From: Puccinia triticina
Lineage: Eukaryota > Basidiomycota > Pucciniomycetes > Pucciniales > Pucciniaceae
DNA: 64,000 nucleotides
NCBI RefSeq assembly: GCF_026914185.1
Contig: NC_070573.1
Location: 1,426,001 to 1,490,000, forward strand
Reading direction: 5' to 3'
Shown here one piece after another: positions 32,735 to 44,450 of the stretch (position 1 is the stretch's first letter; each line of letters begins with the position of its first letter). Both the position numbers and the translations under genes were made by a program. The notes under the pieces were generated by a model. It saw nothing but the letters and a program-made list of their open reading frames with translations, searched no databases and had not been told where the DNA came from.

Positions 32735-34891
32735 CTAGGGAAATTGCGGCTGCGCCGCGGGAGTGTATTTAGCACCGTGAGGCAGCATTGAAACTGCTTC
32801 CCAAAAACAGGCCGGCCCACAAAAAGATCCAACCTGCTGCATTGTCTGGAATGCCTCCCAGTACATGTTGACTTGTATATTTATTTCCTGACTTCACAAC
32901 AGTTCTGCCAAGATCTCTGCGGCAGTACAGTGGATAAGAGTCATCACTGAGCACAGTCTTGCATTGCCAGGCTTTAGGGAATTTCTTGGAACAAACTCCA
33001 TCCACCAAGCAACCCTTTCGTCCAGAACATGGGCCATGGATCATTGAGAATTTTACCTGCTTGAACAGCAAAGGTTCTGTTTTGTAGTCCGGAAGCTCGG
33101 CGGAAACTAAAGCGTCAATAGCCTCGGGGGTCCTGGGAATGTCTGCCGGGTGTAACATAAGCATAATGTGACAATGCGGTAGGCCACGCTTTTGAAACTC
33201 CACACAGTAGACAAAAGCTAAGACTCGTCCAAGTCTATGATTTTTGGTCAGGTCATATATAAGCAATTTCAGTTTCAGCCGGAACACGCGAGCCACAACA
33301 TCAGGGCAATTGGTAGCTGATTGATCATCCTGCAATAAAGACTTGATCTTAGGCCATTGCGGGTTCGCCGTCATTGTGACAAATAGAGAAGGTTTTCCAT
33401 AATGGTCAACGATGGCCATCGAATCCTGGTACAGCTGTACCATATGCCGGGGAGATCCGATGAATGTAGAGGGCAATATCACTTTCCTGCCTCCGATATC
33501 AAGCTCATTGCGTATAGCCTCTTCAATGCCTTTATAAAGGTCTGCTTTTAACTTGCGCTTTTCTTTTTGAACAAAGTCCAGTCTCGTCCGCTCTACACAT
33601 ATATACAGGTCCACGACCAACTCTTGAAACAGGGAGCGGGACCAGTGGAGGTGGTTGAACGTGTTCTGCCTCGCAAATAGCATTGACGCATACCACTCAG
33701 TCTGAGAAATAGTCATTTCTGAGAAAAAATCCATCACAATTAGCATTTCCCGCCACATGCAGAAAACATTTACAAAACTTACTTCTATTGACAGAAGAAC
33801 TGGGGCTTTGATGCACCCAACCACCCTCGCCCCTAGGAAATAGGATTGGATACCGTAATGCCAAGTAGCCAGAGTATTCGTCGGTGATCCGTTCAATTTC
33901 GCCAGTCTTATTGTGTAACACAACGTCTCTCAGGTGAATTTGGTCTTTTTTTGGTTGATGGATGACCATGGCAACCTCTGATACGTTGGGCGCATTGTAG
34001 GTCTTTGCGTTAAAGTTGTGAGCAGTGATATTACGCAACACCAACTTCGCGGTGGGGGATTCTCGCGTCACAGCCATAACCCGGCGGTAGAATTGGGCAT
34101 ATGGATTAACAACATCCATCAAAGTCTGCAAGTGCAACATCAAACGCAAGTCGAGGTCTACTCCAGATTTGACAACGCGGACCTCAGCCTCGTCTTTGTC
34201 GCCAGAGCCAACCACGTAAATTTGGGAGAAACCGGCGGCCACTTGTCCGGCTGGTTGCAATGCCCTCACATTATGGTATAAGTTACCCTTGACTCGGAAG
34301 TTGAATATGCCGTGCGGGCCTTGCGTTGAACGGTCGACTTCCGCTCCCAGGGAAGCAAAGGATAATGCGTCGTTGTACGCACGTATGTGCCTTTGAAGTT
34401 CCAGTGACACTGGACGTAAAAATATGCATCAGTGCACCTTCCAAGTCCTCAAGTCGGAACAGAAACCACATACCTGAATCGTGATTCACGAGTAAGTTCC
34501 AAAGCAGTTCATGATATGAGGTGGTATTATTTGTAGGGATTAATGCAGCACCCATTTGACAACAGCTGGGAAATTTCGCTTGAGGGCTCCGGGCGTCCGC
34601 GACATTCCTCTCCAGCGCCCAGTGAATCGCTCCGCATTTGATACACACATCATCACACGGGCCAAGCCGATGAGGTATCTTGTGCCTGAGGTTTTCTAAA
34701 ATATGAGATTCATGGTGATGGGATGCTAATCTAGTGACTACGCCTGGATCAAAATCAGGTGGCATTCTGAATATTTTGTGTCTGGTAGTGTAATGAGATG
34801 AGTAATAAAGACTTGATCCACAGCGGGGAGAAGAAATTTTCGACGTTGGCCAATGGACACAACTCGGCAGCTGTAGGATTGATTTAATCAA
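32735..34891 (-). mobile_element. Truncated Helitron with 3' terminus
   Basis: On the minus strand the element ends with a GCGGC-GCA-GCCGC hairpin, an AATTTCC spacer and CTAG (32738-32735) followed by host T, the canonical Helitron 3' end. Coding remnants lie 5' of this. The 5' TC end could not be located; it lies beyond 34891. Confidence 0.78.
32769..34891 (-). pseudogene. Helitron Rep/helicase-like protein, truncated before the helicase
   Basis: Three coding blocks on the minus strand (34891 to about 34490; about 34408 to about 33715; about 33710 to 32769) need introns or frame changes between them. They encode a Cys-containing N-terminal region (CIKCGAIHWALERN), the Helitron-like N-terminal domain with YLALRYPILFPRGEGGW, and the Rep catalytic domain with the HUH motif in KRGLPHCHIMLML preceded by FVTMTANPQWP. 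Family members use this HUH nuclease for rolling-circle transposition. Sequence after SQHVLGG no longer matches the family and ends at a stop near the hairpin. The catalytic Tyr region and the whole Pif1-type helicase are missing. The copy is non-autonomous. Confidence 0.82.
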
Positions 34892-35901
34892 CCGCGACAG
34901 AACAATAGGTGGGGCCGACCAGGGATCAAGCTACCCGGAATTGGTGTAAATCCACGACCAGCGCTCTGCTCAGCGCATACAAGAACAAAGGGGAGGAGGA
35001 AATGGGTTAAACGGGGAGGCGTCGAACGTGTATAGAAGGTGATTAAATATTGTCAGTCCTGTTTTTTTTTTCGCGGTAGCGAGGCGGAACTGCCGCATTG
35101 GCATGCTCAAGATTGTGGCGTCAGAACAATATTTTGTTGTTGGAAAAGTGTGATGCCTTCGCGCAGGGTTGAGCAAGAAAATCGTAGCCACGGACTAAGG
35201 ATGCGTCAAAATGGTTACCACTTATGGCAAAGTTAGCAGCACAATATACAGAATGCAGTGGTTTTTTGGTTCCAAGAACAGGATTAGCAACAGGTTTGGA
35301 AATGAAGAGGAATTGGGAAGTGGGATAAACACTCACAATGAACCAAAAAAAGCAGTTATTGTAGTTGCTGATCTACTTTTAACCAAGTGGGGTTTGATGT
35401 TGAAAAGCAACTTGATAAAAGCTATTCCATTTGCGACGAGGAGTTGATACAATTTCAATGTCTGGCGTTAGCAATTCCGCATTTGGATCATCAGGTTGTT
35501 TGATATAGAAATGCACCGGGTGGGTCGGAGCCAGTTATGGCAGAATTCGTATTGGGGAGCTTTGTTCATTGGGAGTCGATGGCCGGAACTGATTGCCTTT
35601 GAAAAAGAACAAAGAACAGCGTGCAAGACAAAATGTCCAGGACCAGTTGCTGTGCGTGGAAATGCCGTTGGCCCGCGCTCCTCATGTGACGGTGGAGAAT
35701 ATAAATAGGAGCTTCTCTGCTACCTTTGATTTGGTCATCTGAATCACCGGAGCAGCCGAAGCAACACATCGAGCTAAGATACTCAAATTTCACCCACATA
35801 TAAATACGTATTCCAATTTCGCTTCATATTTTGAGTCACAGGGCCTTGGGAGGTATTGACTGGCTTTGCCATAATAGTCGTCCTCTCAGGTTGTTCCTTT
35901 T
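34892..35901. other. Probable 5' part of the Helitron plus flank, no gene recognised
   Basis: Short frames only. A Helitron 5' end (TC after host A, minus strand) could not be fixed here. Confidence 0.35.
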
Positions 35902-36004
35902 ATTAAAAATCATTGATTACGCAGACAGGCACTTATTCCGCAACCCTACAAGGGGAAACGCTGCGCAAAAAAAGTCCTTGTTGACGTAATTAATGATTTT
36001 TAAT
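35902..36004. repeat. 103-bp inverted-repeat element
   Basis: ATTAAAAATCATTGATTACG (35902-35921) is matched, with one difference, by its reverse complement at 35985-36004. It directly abuts the LTR-like segment that follows. Confidence 0.65.
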
Positions 36005-36510
36005 GTAGTGGTGTGGTTTGGCTCTGCCCATGGCATGGTTCCACCTGTGGACAACTCCATGATTGTTGTTTGGCTCCACCCACACACCACAGCATGGTTC
36101 CACCTGTGGACACCTCCAGGGTTGTTGTTTGGCTCCACCCACGTACCACAGCATGGCTCCACCTGTGGACACCTCCATAATTGTGTAGGCGCCATGGACA
36201 CCACCACCACAACCACGTGGATACCATATGGACACCACCACCACAACCACGTGGATACCATCACCACATGGACACCTGTGTGGTGGTCACACCAGCAAAA
36301 ATCCCTCACAAGGATCCCCACCAGCAAAAATCCCTCACATTTTACTATAAAAGGAGGACCTTTTCCCTCCTCAGTTTTGGCATGCCACTCAGGCAATCCT
36401 AACCAGAACACACATCTCACTCAGAGTTACAAGCCTCATCCACATAAATCCAGCAATGTGATCTCAATCAAGTTGCCCATCAACATCTTTCATGCCACAG
36501 AGTAGTTCCA
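36005..36510 (+). mobile_element. LTR-like promoter segment with U3 minisatellites
   Basis: About three ~66-bp units containing CCACCTGTGGACACCTCCA, then two CCACCACAACCACGTGGATACC units, two copies of CAGCAAAAATCCCTCACA, and a TATA box (CTATAAAAGG, 36345-36354). The AAATCCCTCACA-TATA arrangement recurs at 50.93-50.98 kb inside a solo LTR with defined ends, so this is read as a related LTR. Its own ends are not resolved. 36511-37160 has no gene. Confidence 0.55.
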
Positions 36511-37160
36511 AGTAGTCAAGTAGCTAGTATCACCACTTGTGCTCTTAACAAGTCAAAGTGATCTTAACCAATTTTGCTCTTAACAGAAGGTTAAGGAAGA
36601 GGGCAAAGACACTTTGAATAGTTCACATATAACATCAGTTCTATCAGAAGTCTTGTATCAGTTTATCTCCAATTTCATATCACAAACATATAAAACCATA
36701 TAAAACATATCTTACATTAAGACTCATTTCCATTATCTGACTCAAGGCTGCTGTAAACCACTCCAACTCCATTTCCCATACAAAATCCACTTTCCGCTGA
36801 ATTCAAGTTTGATCTAGGTCTGATAACAGACTGCTGCACATAGTTTTCTCTATCATTAGTTTGCCACAACAATAAATAAATTTGTTGTGATAGCTCTTGT
36901 GTAGTATCATAGAGGGGCAGGTCTTTCAAACCACCCGTAACAGTTGTAATAGCTTCTTACATATTTGAAATATTATAACTGGTATTTCCCCCTCGCAGAA
37001 CTGCCACCCGTCCCAAAGGAGTTCTCACAGCGTAGGGATTGAACCCATGATCTAGATGTAGGCTTATAGGTGTTTGTGTGGTCTTACTAGTAAGAATTCA
37101 CAACTTCATCAATTCTCTATTATAAGCAAGTAGCGCTCAGGTAGCTCGGGGCTCATAAGC

Positions 37161-37360
37161 TGTAGAGACTGTAAAATGAAGATGTGTCTGGTGAGAGTCA
37201 AACTCACAACCTCAGCTATGATGAGACAGAAACTAGAGTGCTTCCTTTACCAACTAGGCTACAGACACTTGTGGCTACCAGCTGGGTGGTTGGTTGGTAG
37301 TGCTCATGGGTCAATCCAACAGCCCTCCATACTGTGGTAATGTATCATGGTAGCAGACTA
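37161..37360. repeat. Copy B of a dispersed repeat, containing a tRNA-like block
   Basis: Homologous to 32261-32383 on both sides of the tRNA-like sequence at 37184-37268. Confidence 0.85.
37184..37268 (-). tRNA. tRNA-Met(CAT)-like sequence, probably a pseudogene or SINE head
   Basis: 85 nt on the minus strand. The acceptor ends GTGTCTG and CAGACAC pair perfectly. TAGCCTAGTTGG matches the A box. GTGAG-TTTGACT-CTCAC forms a T-arm with a 7-nt loop (B box), directly followed by the 3' acceptor strand. The T-arm plus acceptor and a CTCATCA loop resemble elongator tRNA-Met. No regular 5-bp anticodon stem forms and about ten extra bases lie before the putative anticodon, so it is unlikely to be functional. 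Confidence 0.5.
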
Positions 37361-37622
37361 ACAGACAACTGAACAGCAATATCAATAAAGCACTGAAGGA
37401 GGGTTTTTTTTTCAAGGATTCTAAGATATCTATGCGCAGAGCAGCAGTTATCAAGCAAAATATCTCAGTTTAATAAAACCTGTAACTCATGGATGTTTGG
37501 TTCAAGGGTTCCCCCTGTTTATTGAGCCAAAAAACCCAGAGTTTATGGTTTTATCCAACTCAGTAGGGCTGGGGCAAATCCCGCTAACCAGCACCCTAAG
37601 CCCCCATGATGAGATGAATCAT

Positions 37623-37780
37623 CCTGGGGCAGCAGAACACAGAGATGAGTGAGTTTGTGGAAGGATGATTCATTGCATCATAGAAATGAAAGAACAGGAA
37701 AAAGAAGAAAAAGAGAAAAAGAAAGAAACACTAACCTGGGGCAGCAGAACACAGAGATGAGTGAGTTCGTGGAAGGATGA
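37623..37780. repeat. Two ~45-bp direct repeats
   Basis: CCTGGGGCAGCAGAACACAG... at 37623-37668 and 37735-37780 flank a purine-rich AAGAAAAAGAG stretch. A looser relative (GAGCAGCAAGACACAAGG, twice) occurs at 41475-41615, suggesting copies of one retroelement-like family. Confidence 0.65.
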
Positions 37781-38012
37781 GGAAAAGGGCTTCCACGTCT
37801 CTGCTGCCTCAGGTAACTACATACAGGATGTCACGGCTGTGAAAGATGAGAGAAAGGTTTGAAGCAGGAAAACATGAGAGAAACATGAAACAAAAACACT
37901 AGAGCTCAACACTCCCCCTTGGCTTTAAAGTGCCCAGGTGGGGGAGCATGGGGTGAATTCACCCTTGAAATTGCAGCCCTCTTTATATTCTTTTTGAATG
38001 GAAGGAAAAAAT

Positions 38013-38201
38013 TCCAGTCAAAGAGGCTGTAAAACCCCTTTGACCAGAAGGGATTCCTTCCAGTCAAAGAGGCTGTACAACCCCTTCAACTGGAAGGGAT
38101 TCCTTCCAGCCAAATAGGCTGTAAAACCTCTCTGACCGGAAGGGATGCCTTACAGTTGAAGAGGCTATACAACCCCTTCAACCGGAAGGGATTCCTTCCA
38201 T
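38013..38201. repeat. Tandem ~50-bp repeat (GGAAGGGATTCCTTCCAG units)
   Basis: About four units, each containing GGAAGGGATTCCTTCC (itself palindromic) and AGAGGCTGTAxAACCCCTT. Confidence 0.8.
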
Positions 38202-38384
38202 CCAAGGAGAGTGCAAAGTATTAGGCAGGCGAGCAACCAGGATGCTCATATGACAGGGACCTCAGTGGGTGGCTGCATGACCGGTGCAATCCGGTGCCGC
38301 CAACAGCTGGCAGTACCGGAGGACACCACCCCAACCTTAATGCCTCAGTGGCAACCCTCTGAGTCTTCCGACTGATGCTGTGAC

Positions 38385-38810
38385 CCGCATCTGCAACCAG
38401 CAGTCCAAGGGTGTAACAGCTACGCTGCATGTTTTTACCTGTATCTCCAAAAATAAATTACAGAAATATTTTTGGATATTCTGGATCCTCCCACTCCCAA
38501 CATCCATGAATCAAAAAAGGCTTTTTTAAATTTTCTTTATTGAAGTGGTAGTCCTTTGGTGTCATTTGGGTGCTATTTTCAGCGCAGCTGTCCTGAGCTT
38601 TTCAAATTCACCTGCTTCATGGATTTAAAGCCACATAATCCCAGTGCCAAGAATACAAAGATGTGCTTTTGATTCCGGGGAGCAGGAGAATTCTGAATAT
38701 CCAAAATAATCTATGTACTGCTGACATCTTTCCTTCTATTTTTAGAGATACAGAAAAAAGCGTGTAGCGCAGCTGTTACACCCTTTTGCAGCAGCACCCA
38801 CAGCAGTGGT
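38385..38810. repeat. Inverted-repeat element
   Basis: AAGGGTGTAACAGCTACGCTGC with the following CTGTATCTCCAAAAATA and TTTTGGATATTC blocks at 38405-38490 is repeated in reverse complement at 38690-38795. No clear target duplication. Confidence 0.55.
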
Positions 38811-39865
38811 TCACCTGCTGACGCCTCCTAAGGCTTGGGCTGACCGCAGTGTATCAAGGTGACGCCACCGTGACTCCTGGTCACGCCGGCGTTATGGATG
38901 GTGCAAGTACTTGTAATGGCTCATTAACTTGGCCTGAAAAATAGGATCAGCCGTAGCCTGACAATAGCAGTTCTCAGAAAGCTTCCAATAAAAACCTTCG
39001 GGAGGTACTATCCATCAAACATGCCAAGGCGTCTGGGGCTAGAATTGATGAATGAGTGAGGGCCAGGATTAAATGTTGAGGAATTTGGGAAGGATGATGG
39101 CGTCAAATATGCATGAAAATTGGACTAAATGCTGACTATGTATCATCAGTTTTTTCAATTTTTCAGCAGTGGGTTACTCAGGATTTGATTACAATCAACT
39201 TGATTGAAGTTTACTGGGATTATCCAATGGCCCCAAGTTGTAGATGTGGATGAATCTGATCCAAAGAGCTTACATGCAGCCAATAATACTTTTGTGAGAC
39301 AGTCAGGCTTGAGTTTCCGGGGAAACTGGCTATTTGAAGTAGTCATGTGTTGATTTATCTTCAAATAAAGAGGGTAAAGGATATTTGTCATTTTTGTCTC
39401 TTCTGGAAGTCTAGGGAACATTAGAGTTTGAGAAGTACAGCTTATATATCAGGCTTCTTGAGTTTCACTTATGTTCAAAAATGATTATGACTTCCGGTTT
39501 CTTACTTTAAAACATTTTTCCCATTAAAATGATTGTTAGTTTACAAGTTCCTTGCAAGATGTCTTAAGCCTGAGTGCCTTGCAGCAAGAAGCAATTTTAC
39601 TATGCTGCCTTGAAATTTGACAATGCCAGGAAACCAAATTTTTGGGTCCACACAAGGTATTTCTACACAAAAACCAGGAATTTAAGCGCAAATTACAATT
39701 CAATAGGAATTTTTGAGATAATTTTTTTTAATCCTGTTCATTAATGATAAGCCTGATACAAGCAGCGTCGCAGCCGCCCTAAGAGTCTAGTTGAGCAATA
39801 AAAGGCCATTTTAGGACAACCTTGGCCTTTCATTGCTTATCAATGTGTTAATTTACCAGTGACGG
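38811..39865. other. Repeat-derived intergenic, no gene recognised
   Basis: Only short frames occur. An 88-codon minus frame at 39155-39421 lacks support. Confidence 0.4.
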
Positions 39866-40589
39866 CAATGGTGAAACAATGCAATACGGGATTGGTATTG
39901 GCCAATACTGCGTATAGTATTGTTTTTTTGATACATCAGAATTCAATACCATGTATTGTATTGAAAAAAAGATACAATATGGTGGTATTTTATCTAAAAA
40001 AACAACGCCTTTTCTGGGCAATTGGAGCTCAATCCAATGGCCCCTCCCAGCAATACATCTGTATTGTATTGTATCAGAATGTATTGGCAATACAATACCA
40101 TGGATTTTGTTGGTTTGGTGACTTGATCCAACGGTGAAACAGATACTATACAATACAGTATCTTCAGATACTTGTGTATTGTATCTGTTGAAAAATACAA
40201 AATTGTAAATACAAATGTATTGTATCTGCCTGAAGATACAATACCATAGTATTGTATCAATAAATTATTAAAACTTGATTTTCTTGTTTTGGCCACTGTG
40301 GACTGTGTACAGGAAAACTATCAAAAAACATAAAAATACAGTATCTTGTATTGGGCTGTATTTGCAACAAGATACCAAAGTTTGAATACATTTGTATATT
40401 ATTGGTCTTTGAATACAATACAAATAGATAGTATTGGGTGCAAAACAGACACAAATACAGGCAGATACAGATACATGTATTGTATTTGTTTCACCGTTGC
40501 TTGATCCAATACCAATACAGTGTATTGGACTCAAAAAAAATACCAATACCAATAAATACCAACACATGTACCGTACTGTTTCACCGTTG
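39866..40589. mobile_element. Outer hAT-like MITE (CAATGGTGAAAC ends)
   Basis: It starts CAATGGTGAAACA and ends TGTTTCACCGTTG. Flanks are GTGACGG on the left and GTGACAG on the right, a 7-8-bp target duplication with one change. The interior is rich in CAATAC/GTATTG. It encloses the inner element at 40129-40499. Confidence 0.7.
40129..40499. mobile_element. Inner hAT-like MITE nested in a related copy
   Basis: It starts CAACGGTGAAACAG and ends TGTTTCACCGTTG, flanked by CTTGATC at 40122-40128 and 40500-40506. Same end sequence and similar GTATTG-rich interior as the element it sits in. Confidence 0.75.
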
Positions 40590-42542
40590 GTGACAGCAGT
40601 ATGAAAGGGCCATTTTAGGGAAAAATTAGCCTTTCATTACAATAAAGTATTACTTTACCAGTCACGGCCGTATGGAGAATTGCCAGTTACAATAAATGTG
40701 ACACGGCTATCCGCGCGCTAGCGTTAACAATAACCATGAAAAAAATAACTGAAGGTTGCTACTTTACTCTTCAGGCCTGGTTATTGTAGAGTAAAGTAGC
40801 CACCCACTGTTACCCCCCGGTAGCATTCCTCTGTCCAGTTTCCTCTGCCCCCCCCCCCCCCCCCCCTCTTGCCAGCAGCATCTTTGATGTGGATGGTAAA
40901 AAGCCTATGATTGATTTCTAAAGACCAAAGACCAGAACTAGAAGAAAAAATGTTAGAGAAACAAAAAAAAGAATAAAATCAAGTAATAATAAAGAATAAC
41001 CAATGATCATATATCAAGATCTCACAGAAAACTACAAAAAGAAATGAGAACAGGAAAGAAGGAATCAGGACTGAAAGATAAATAAACAAGATCACTGATC
41101 AGTAAGAATAAAATTAATCAAAGAGAGAATAAAGTGAGTCTCCAAAATGAGAGTTTCATTGATGCATTTTTGAAGTACTGGGTGTTGAGGCAAGCCAGGC
41201 TGAAGCCTGAGGGACTGGAAGTAAAAGACGGTACAGGGTCTTGTGACAGTTGCTGAACACAAAGATAATATTTTTTTTGATTCAGTGAGTGTTGTTGGAT
41301 CAGAGCCAGCGTAGACTAAATACCGCATAGGATTTCATAGAAGAATACTAGAATACAGGCATCTTAACACGCAGTTGAGCTAGGACAAGATGAAGTTGAA
41401 TTCAGAGCTGATTGAGTTGATCAAAGATACTGCATGACTGTTGATTGTGCTTTTTCTTGCAATGAATGATCTGGAGCAGCAAGACACAAGGCAGTGTTGA
41501 TATGAGGAGGGGTGAGGAAAGATCAGAATTGATTGCACACTCAATTAAAGAGAAAGAGAAATGGAAATGAAAATAAACAATCTGGAAGAGAAAAACTCAG
41601 CAAGACACAAGGCAGTGTCAAGATGAGGATGGGTGCGGAAGGATGAGGAAAGGATCTTCCGACCCCGCTGCTCCAGAACTACACTACAACCAAGATGCCC
41701 CAGAAAAGGGAAAAGAAAGGAAAATGTGTGAAAGCATACAACCTGTGAAGCTCAACACCTTTTAGAGCAGATGTTTGACAGATTTGAAGCCAGATTGAGG
41801 GAACAGAAAAGAGTAGGAAGGAAGCAGATATAGGGCAGAGATAGTGATTATCTGCCAAAGAGGCAGCCGCAAGTCGATGGCGGGATCTTATGAGGAATGG
41901 CCTGCATTGGCTAGGTTTGGCTTGCAGATATCCAGATTATAGGGACATGTGCCCACTGCCAGTGCGGGCAAGTCTTCTTGAGCTTGCACAGAGGCTGTCT
42001 TGAATCTTGAGTACTTGGCACAGGACCAGGTACCCAGCACGGGCGGGCAGGCCAGGGGAGTGTGCAGCATAGTCTCAGGTCTGATCCCCCATAAACCAAC
42101 AGTCCCATCTCCTTCTTGGTGTTGTTTTTTGTTTTTTTTTTGTTCTGGGCAGAGGAAGATGGAGGCTGGTGGGACCTGAGCGTCCTGGATCCTAAGACGG
42201 CAGAGTGCAGGATGAGCCAAACTTAACTAAGTCCCTCCTGAGGGAGGCTGAAGGCCTCCCGCTGGGAGGGGCTTAGGACTTATTGGTGAAATTTGCCTGA
42301 GAGAAATGCCAATAATCCTTGCTTTTTTATGCTGAGGCCCCTGCACAGTGCTGTCTTGGTGTAATCATCCTCTACATGGAAACTTCATCAGATGCCTGGC
42401 CATCTCCTGGCACCTTTGTTTCCATTTTTCTCCTTCCCAAACCCAAGATACCAGGTGTGTAGTAAGCAAAAAATTCATTGTTGAGGGACACCAGGGACTG
42501 AAACAATGGCGGCTACTGTTACTCATGCAGGGGGGCTTGACA
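40590..42542. other. Repeat-rich intergenic with a 19-bp poly-C tract
   Basis: Contains C19 at 40848-40866, direct repeats of a GCAAGACACAAGGCAGTGT block near 41480 and 41600, and a TTAACTAAGTCCCTCC hairpin block at 42219-42281 related to the MULE-like elements. No gene. Confidence 0.45.
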
Positions 42543-43141
42543 CTAACTTAACTAAGTCCCACCCTCCTACAGGTGGAGTGGTAAAACACTGGTCGCATTG
42601 CGCCGACCGGAGGGAGGGACTTATGCGCTAAACGGACTTACAGGCTGACAGCATTTGGTTTTTTGATGGGGACTTTTTTAAAACTGCTCTCACCCATCCA
42701 TTTCCTGTCCAATTTCATTATTGTTTGGATTTGCATGATGACCAAAGTCTCCTTTATCCATGTACTATACCCACCTATCCCCAACCTGTCTTCTTGATCT
42801 GCAATGTCCCTTGTAACATCATGAGTTTTGGATTCTGTACAGTGTGAACTTTGTAATATAGGATGAAGCGGACCACAGACAGTCACAAAAAATGGATCTG
42901 AGGGGTTCTGAAGGCCTTGAAAAATTCAGAAAAATTTGGAGAGATTCTCCTTGATCTTGAGAATCTTTTGTTCCCCCAAACCTTTGCTGCCCAATGCAAA
43001 AGGGTGAAGCCAGAAACGTTTGAAAAAAGACATAGTTCTGATTCTGTCAGCCCAAACTTGGACATTGGGTGTAAGTCCCTCCTTCGGAGGGTCCCGGCGG
43101 GACAGTGTCCCCCCTCAAATAGAGGGACTTTGTTAAGTTAG
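42543..43141. mobile_element. MULE-like element, 599 bp, 9-bp target duplication
   Basis: Ends CTAACTTAACTAAGTCCC and ...GGGACTTTGTTAAGTTAG are inverted. GGCTTGACA flanks both sides (42534-42542 and 43142-43150). A 9-bp duplication is typical of Mutator-like elements. Short GC-rich hairpins (CCCGGCGGGAC) lie subterminally. No transposase. Confidence 0.75.
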
Positions 43142-44450
43142 GGCTTGACAGTGAATGAGAAGTCTGATATTCAGGAGGGAAAAGAAAAGCTAGTGAGAAG
43201 CCGGTAGACTGGAGTGATGGGCTGCTTCGTAGACGCATATCTAAGTACAAGCATACAAAGACTACATACGGGCCCCACCATCTCAACATTCATCCTGGCA
43301 AGAACAAGTCAAGTATAGACATCAGTCCTGGATACCTGTCATTTCCTTTCTCAAGGCACGACGCATGCAGATTTCCACTGCAAATTATGCTGTACAATCC
43401 TCGGGCGTGGCTCGTGCAGCCCCCCATCTTCAACGGGTTGTTGTGGGCAAGGAATGCGCAAAGGCGATGCTCGAGGCGCGTCAGAAATAGACAAGATCCT
43501 GGGCATTCATGGCATCCAGACGTCTTGACGACCCCTTTGGAGGCAAGCGAGCTCTTGCAACGATGCTGGAAATCGTGTTTTTCGCCATCCCTCTCAGGCC
43601 CGAATCACCAATACCGCAAAGTCCCTCCGGTGGAGCTACTTAATTCCCTCCTCGGGGGAGCGAAGCGGAGGGTCCCTGCGGGACGGCGTCCCCCTCTCCA
43701 ATAGAGGGACGCAGGTAAGTCAGCTCGCGCCCCCGCCTTCGGACTTGCTGAGTTTGAGGATGAGCAAGCTGTCTCGGGCGCTCAGTGACCGGCTCTCAAG
43801 ATTGTGCAGACTGCGCCATGCACACGCGACAGAACAGGAACGTCCCCGTGACGGCTGTTTTCTCCCCCTTGGTCAATGCTCCTCCAGCGGCATAGCACCG
43901 ACGGCTGGCGGGAACAGATTCCTAGTTCTGAAAGCATTTCTTGATCGTGCCTGCAGTGACAAACGCACATGACGAGGAGTGTCCGAGCCATGTATGAGTA
44001 CCGGACGGCCAAGCCCAGGCCCGCCAGCCAGCGCCTCAGGGGGCCCCAGACACCGCGTGTTTTCCTATAAATACGTCCCCCGCAACAACCCACAACAGCC
44101 CATTATATGTACACACAAGCAACGCAGTCCGAGAAGAAAGCCATCCGAAACGAAAACAGCCTGGAAGAAACCAATCCGGAAAGAAAACAGCCAAGAAGGA
44201 GAAGGAAGAGAAGGACAAGGACAAGGACAAGGACAAGGACAAGGAGAAGGAGAAGGAGGAGAAGGAGAAGGAGAAGAAGGGGAAGAAGAAGAAGAGCCGC
44301 GCTGATCGTGGCTGGATACAAAGGGCCGGGCACACGAGCAGAGCACGGAAGAGCGCGGGGCAAGGAGCGGAAGATATCCCGGGGAGCCGGCAGCAGCCCG
44401 CAGCCGGCCGCTGCATATGAGCAAGCAAGGGAGGATCGGCCTTGGGGCGG
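43142..44450. other. Intergenic 3' of the RING/PH/VWA gene
   Basis: Contains a degenerate AAGTCCCTCC hairpin block at 43617-43723 and a purine simple repeat (AAGGAC and GAGAAG units, about 44210-44300). No spliced gene was found. Confidence 0.45.

Noticed and set aside
36000..36420. Gly/Trp/Val-rich ORFs on both strands
   Set aside because: They arise from the minisatellite in the LTR-like segment.
36970..37050. A second tRNA gene with GGTTCAATCC (minus strand)
   Set aside because: The B box looks good, but no matching A box, acceptor stem or D-arm was found.
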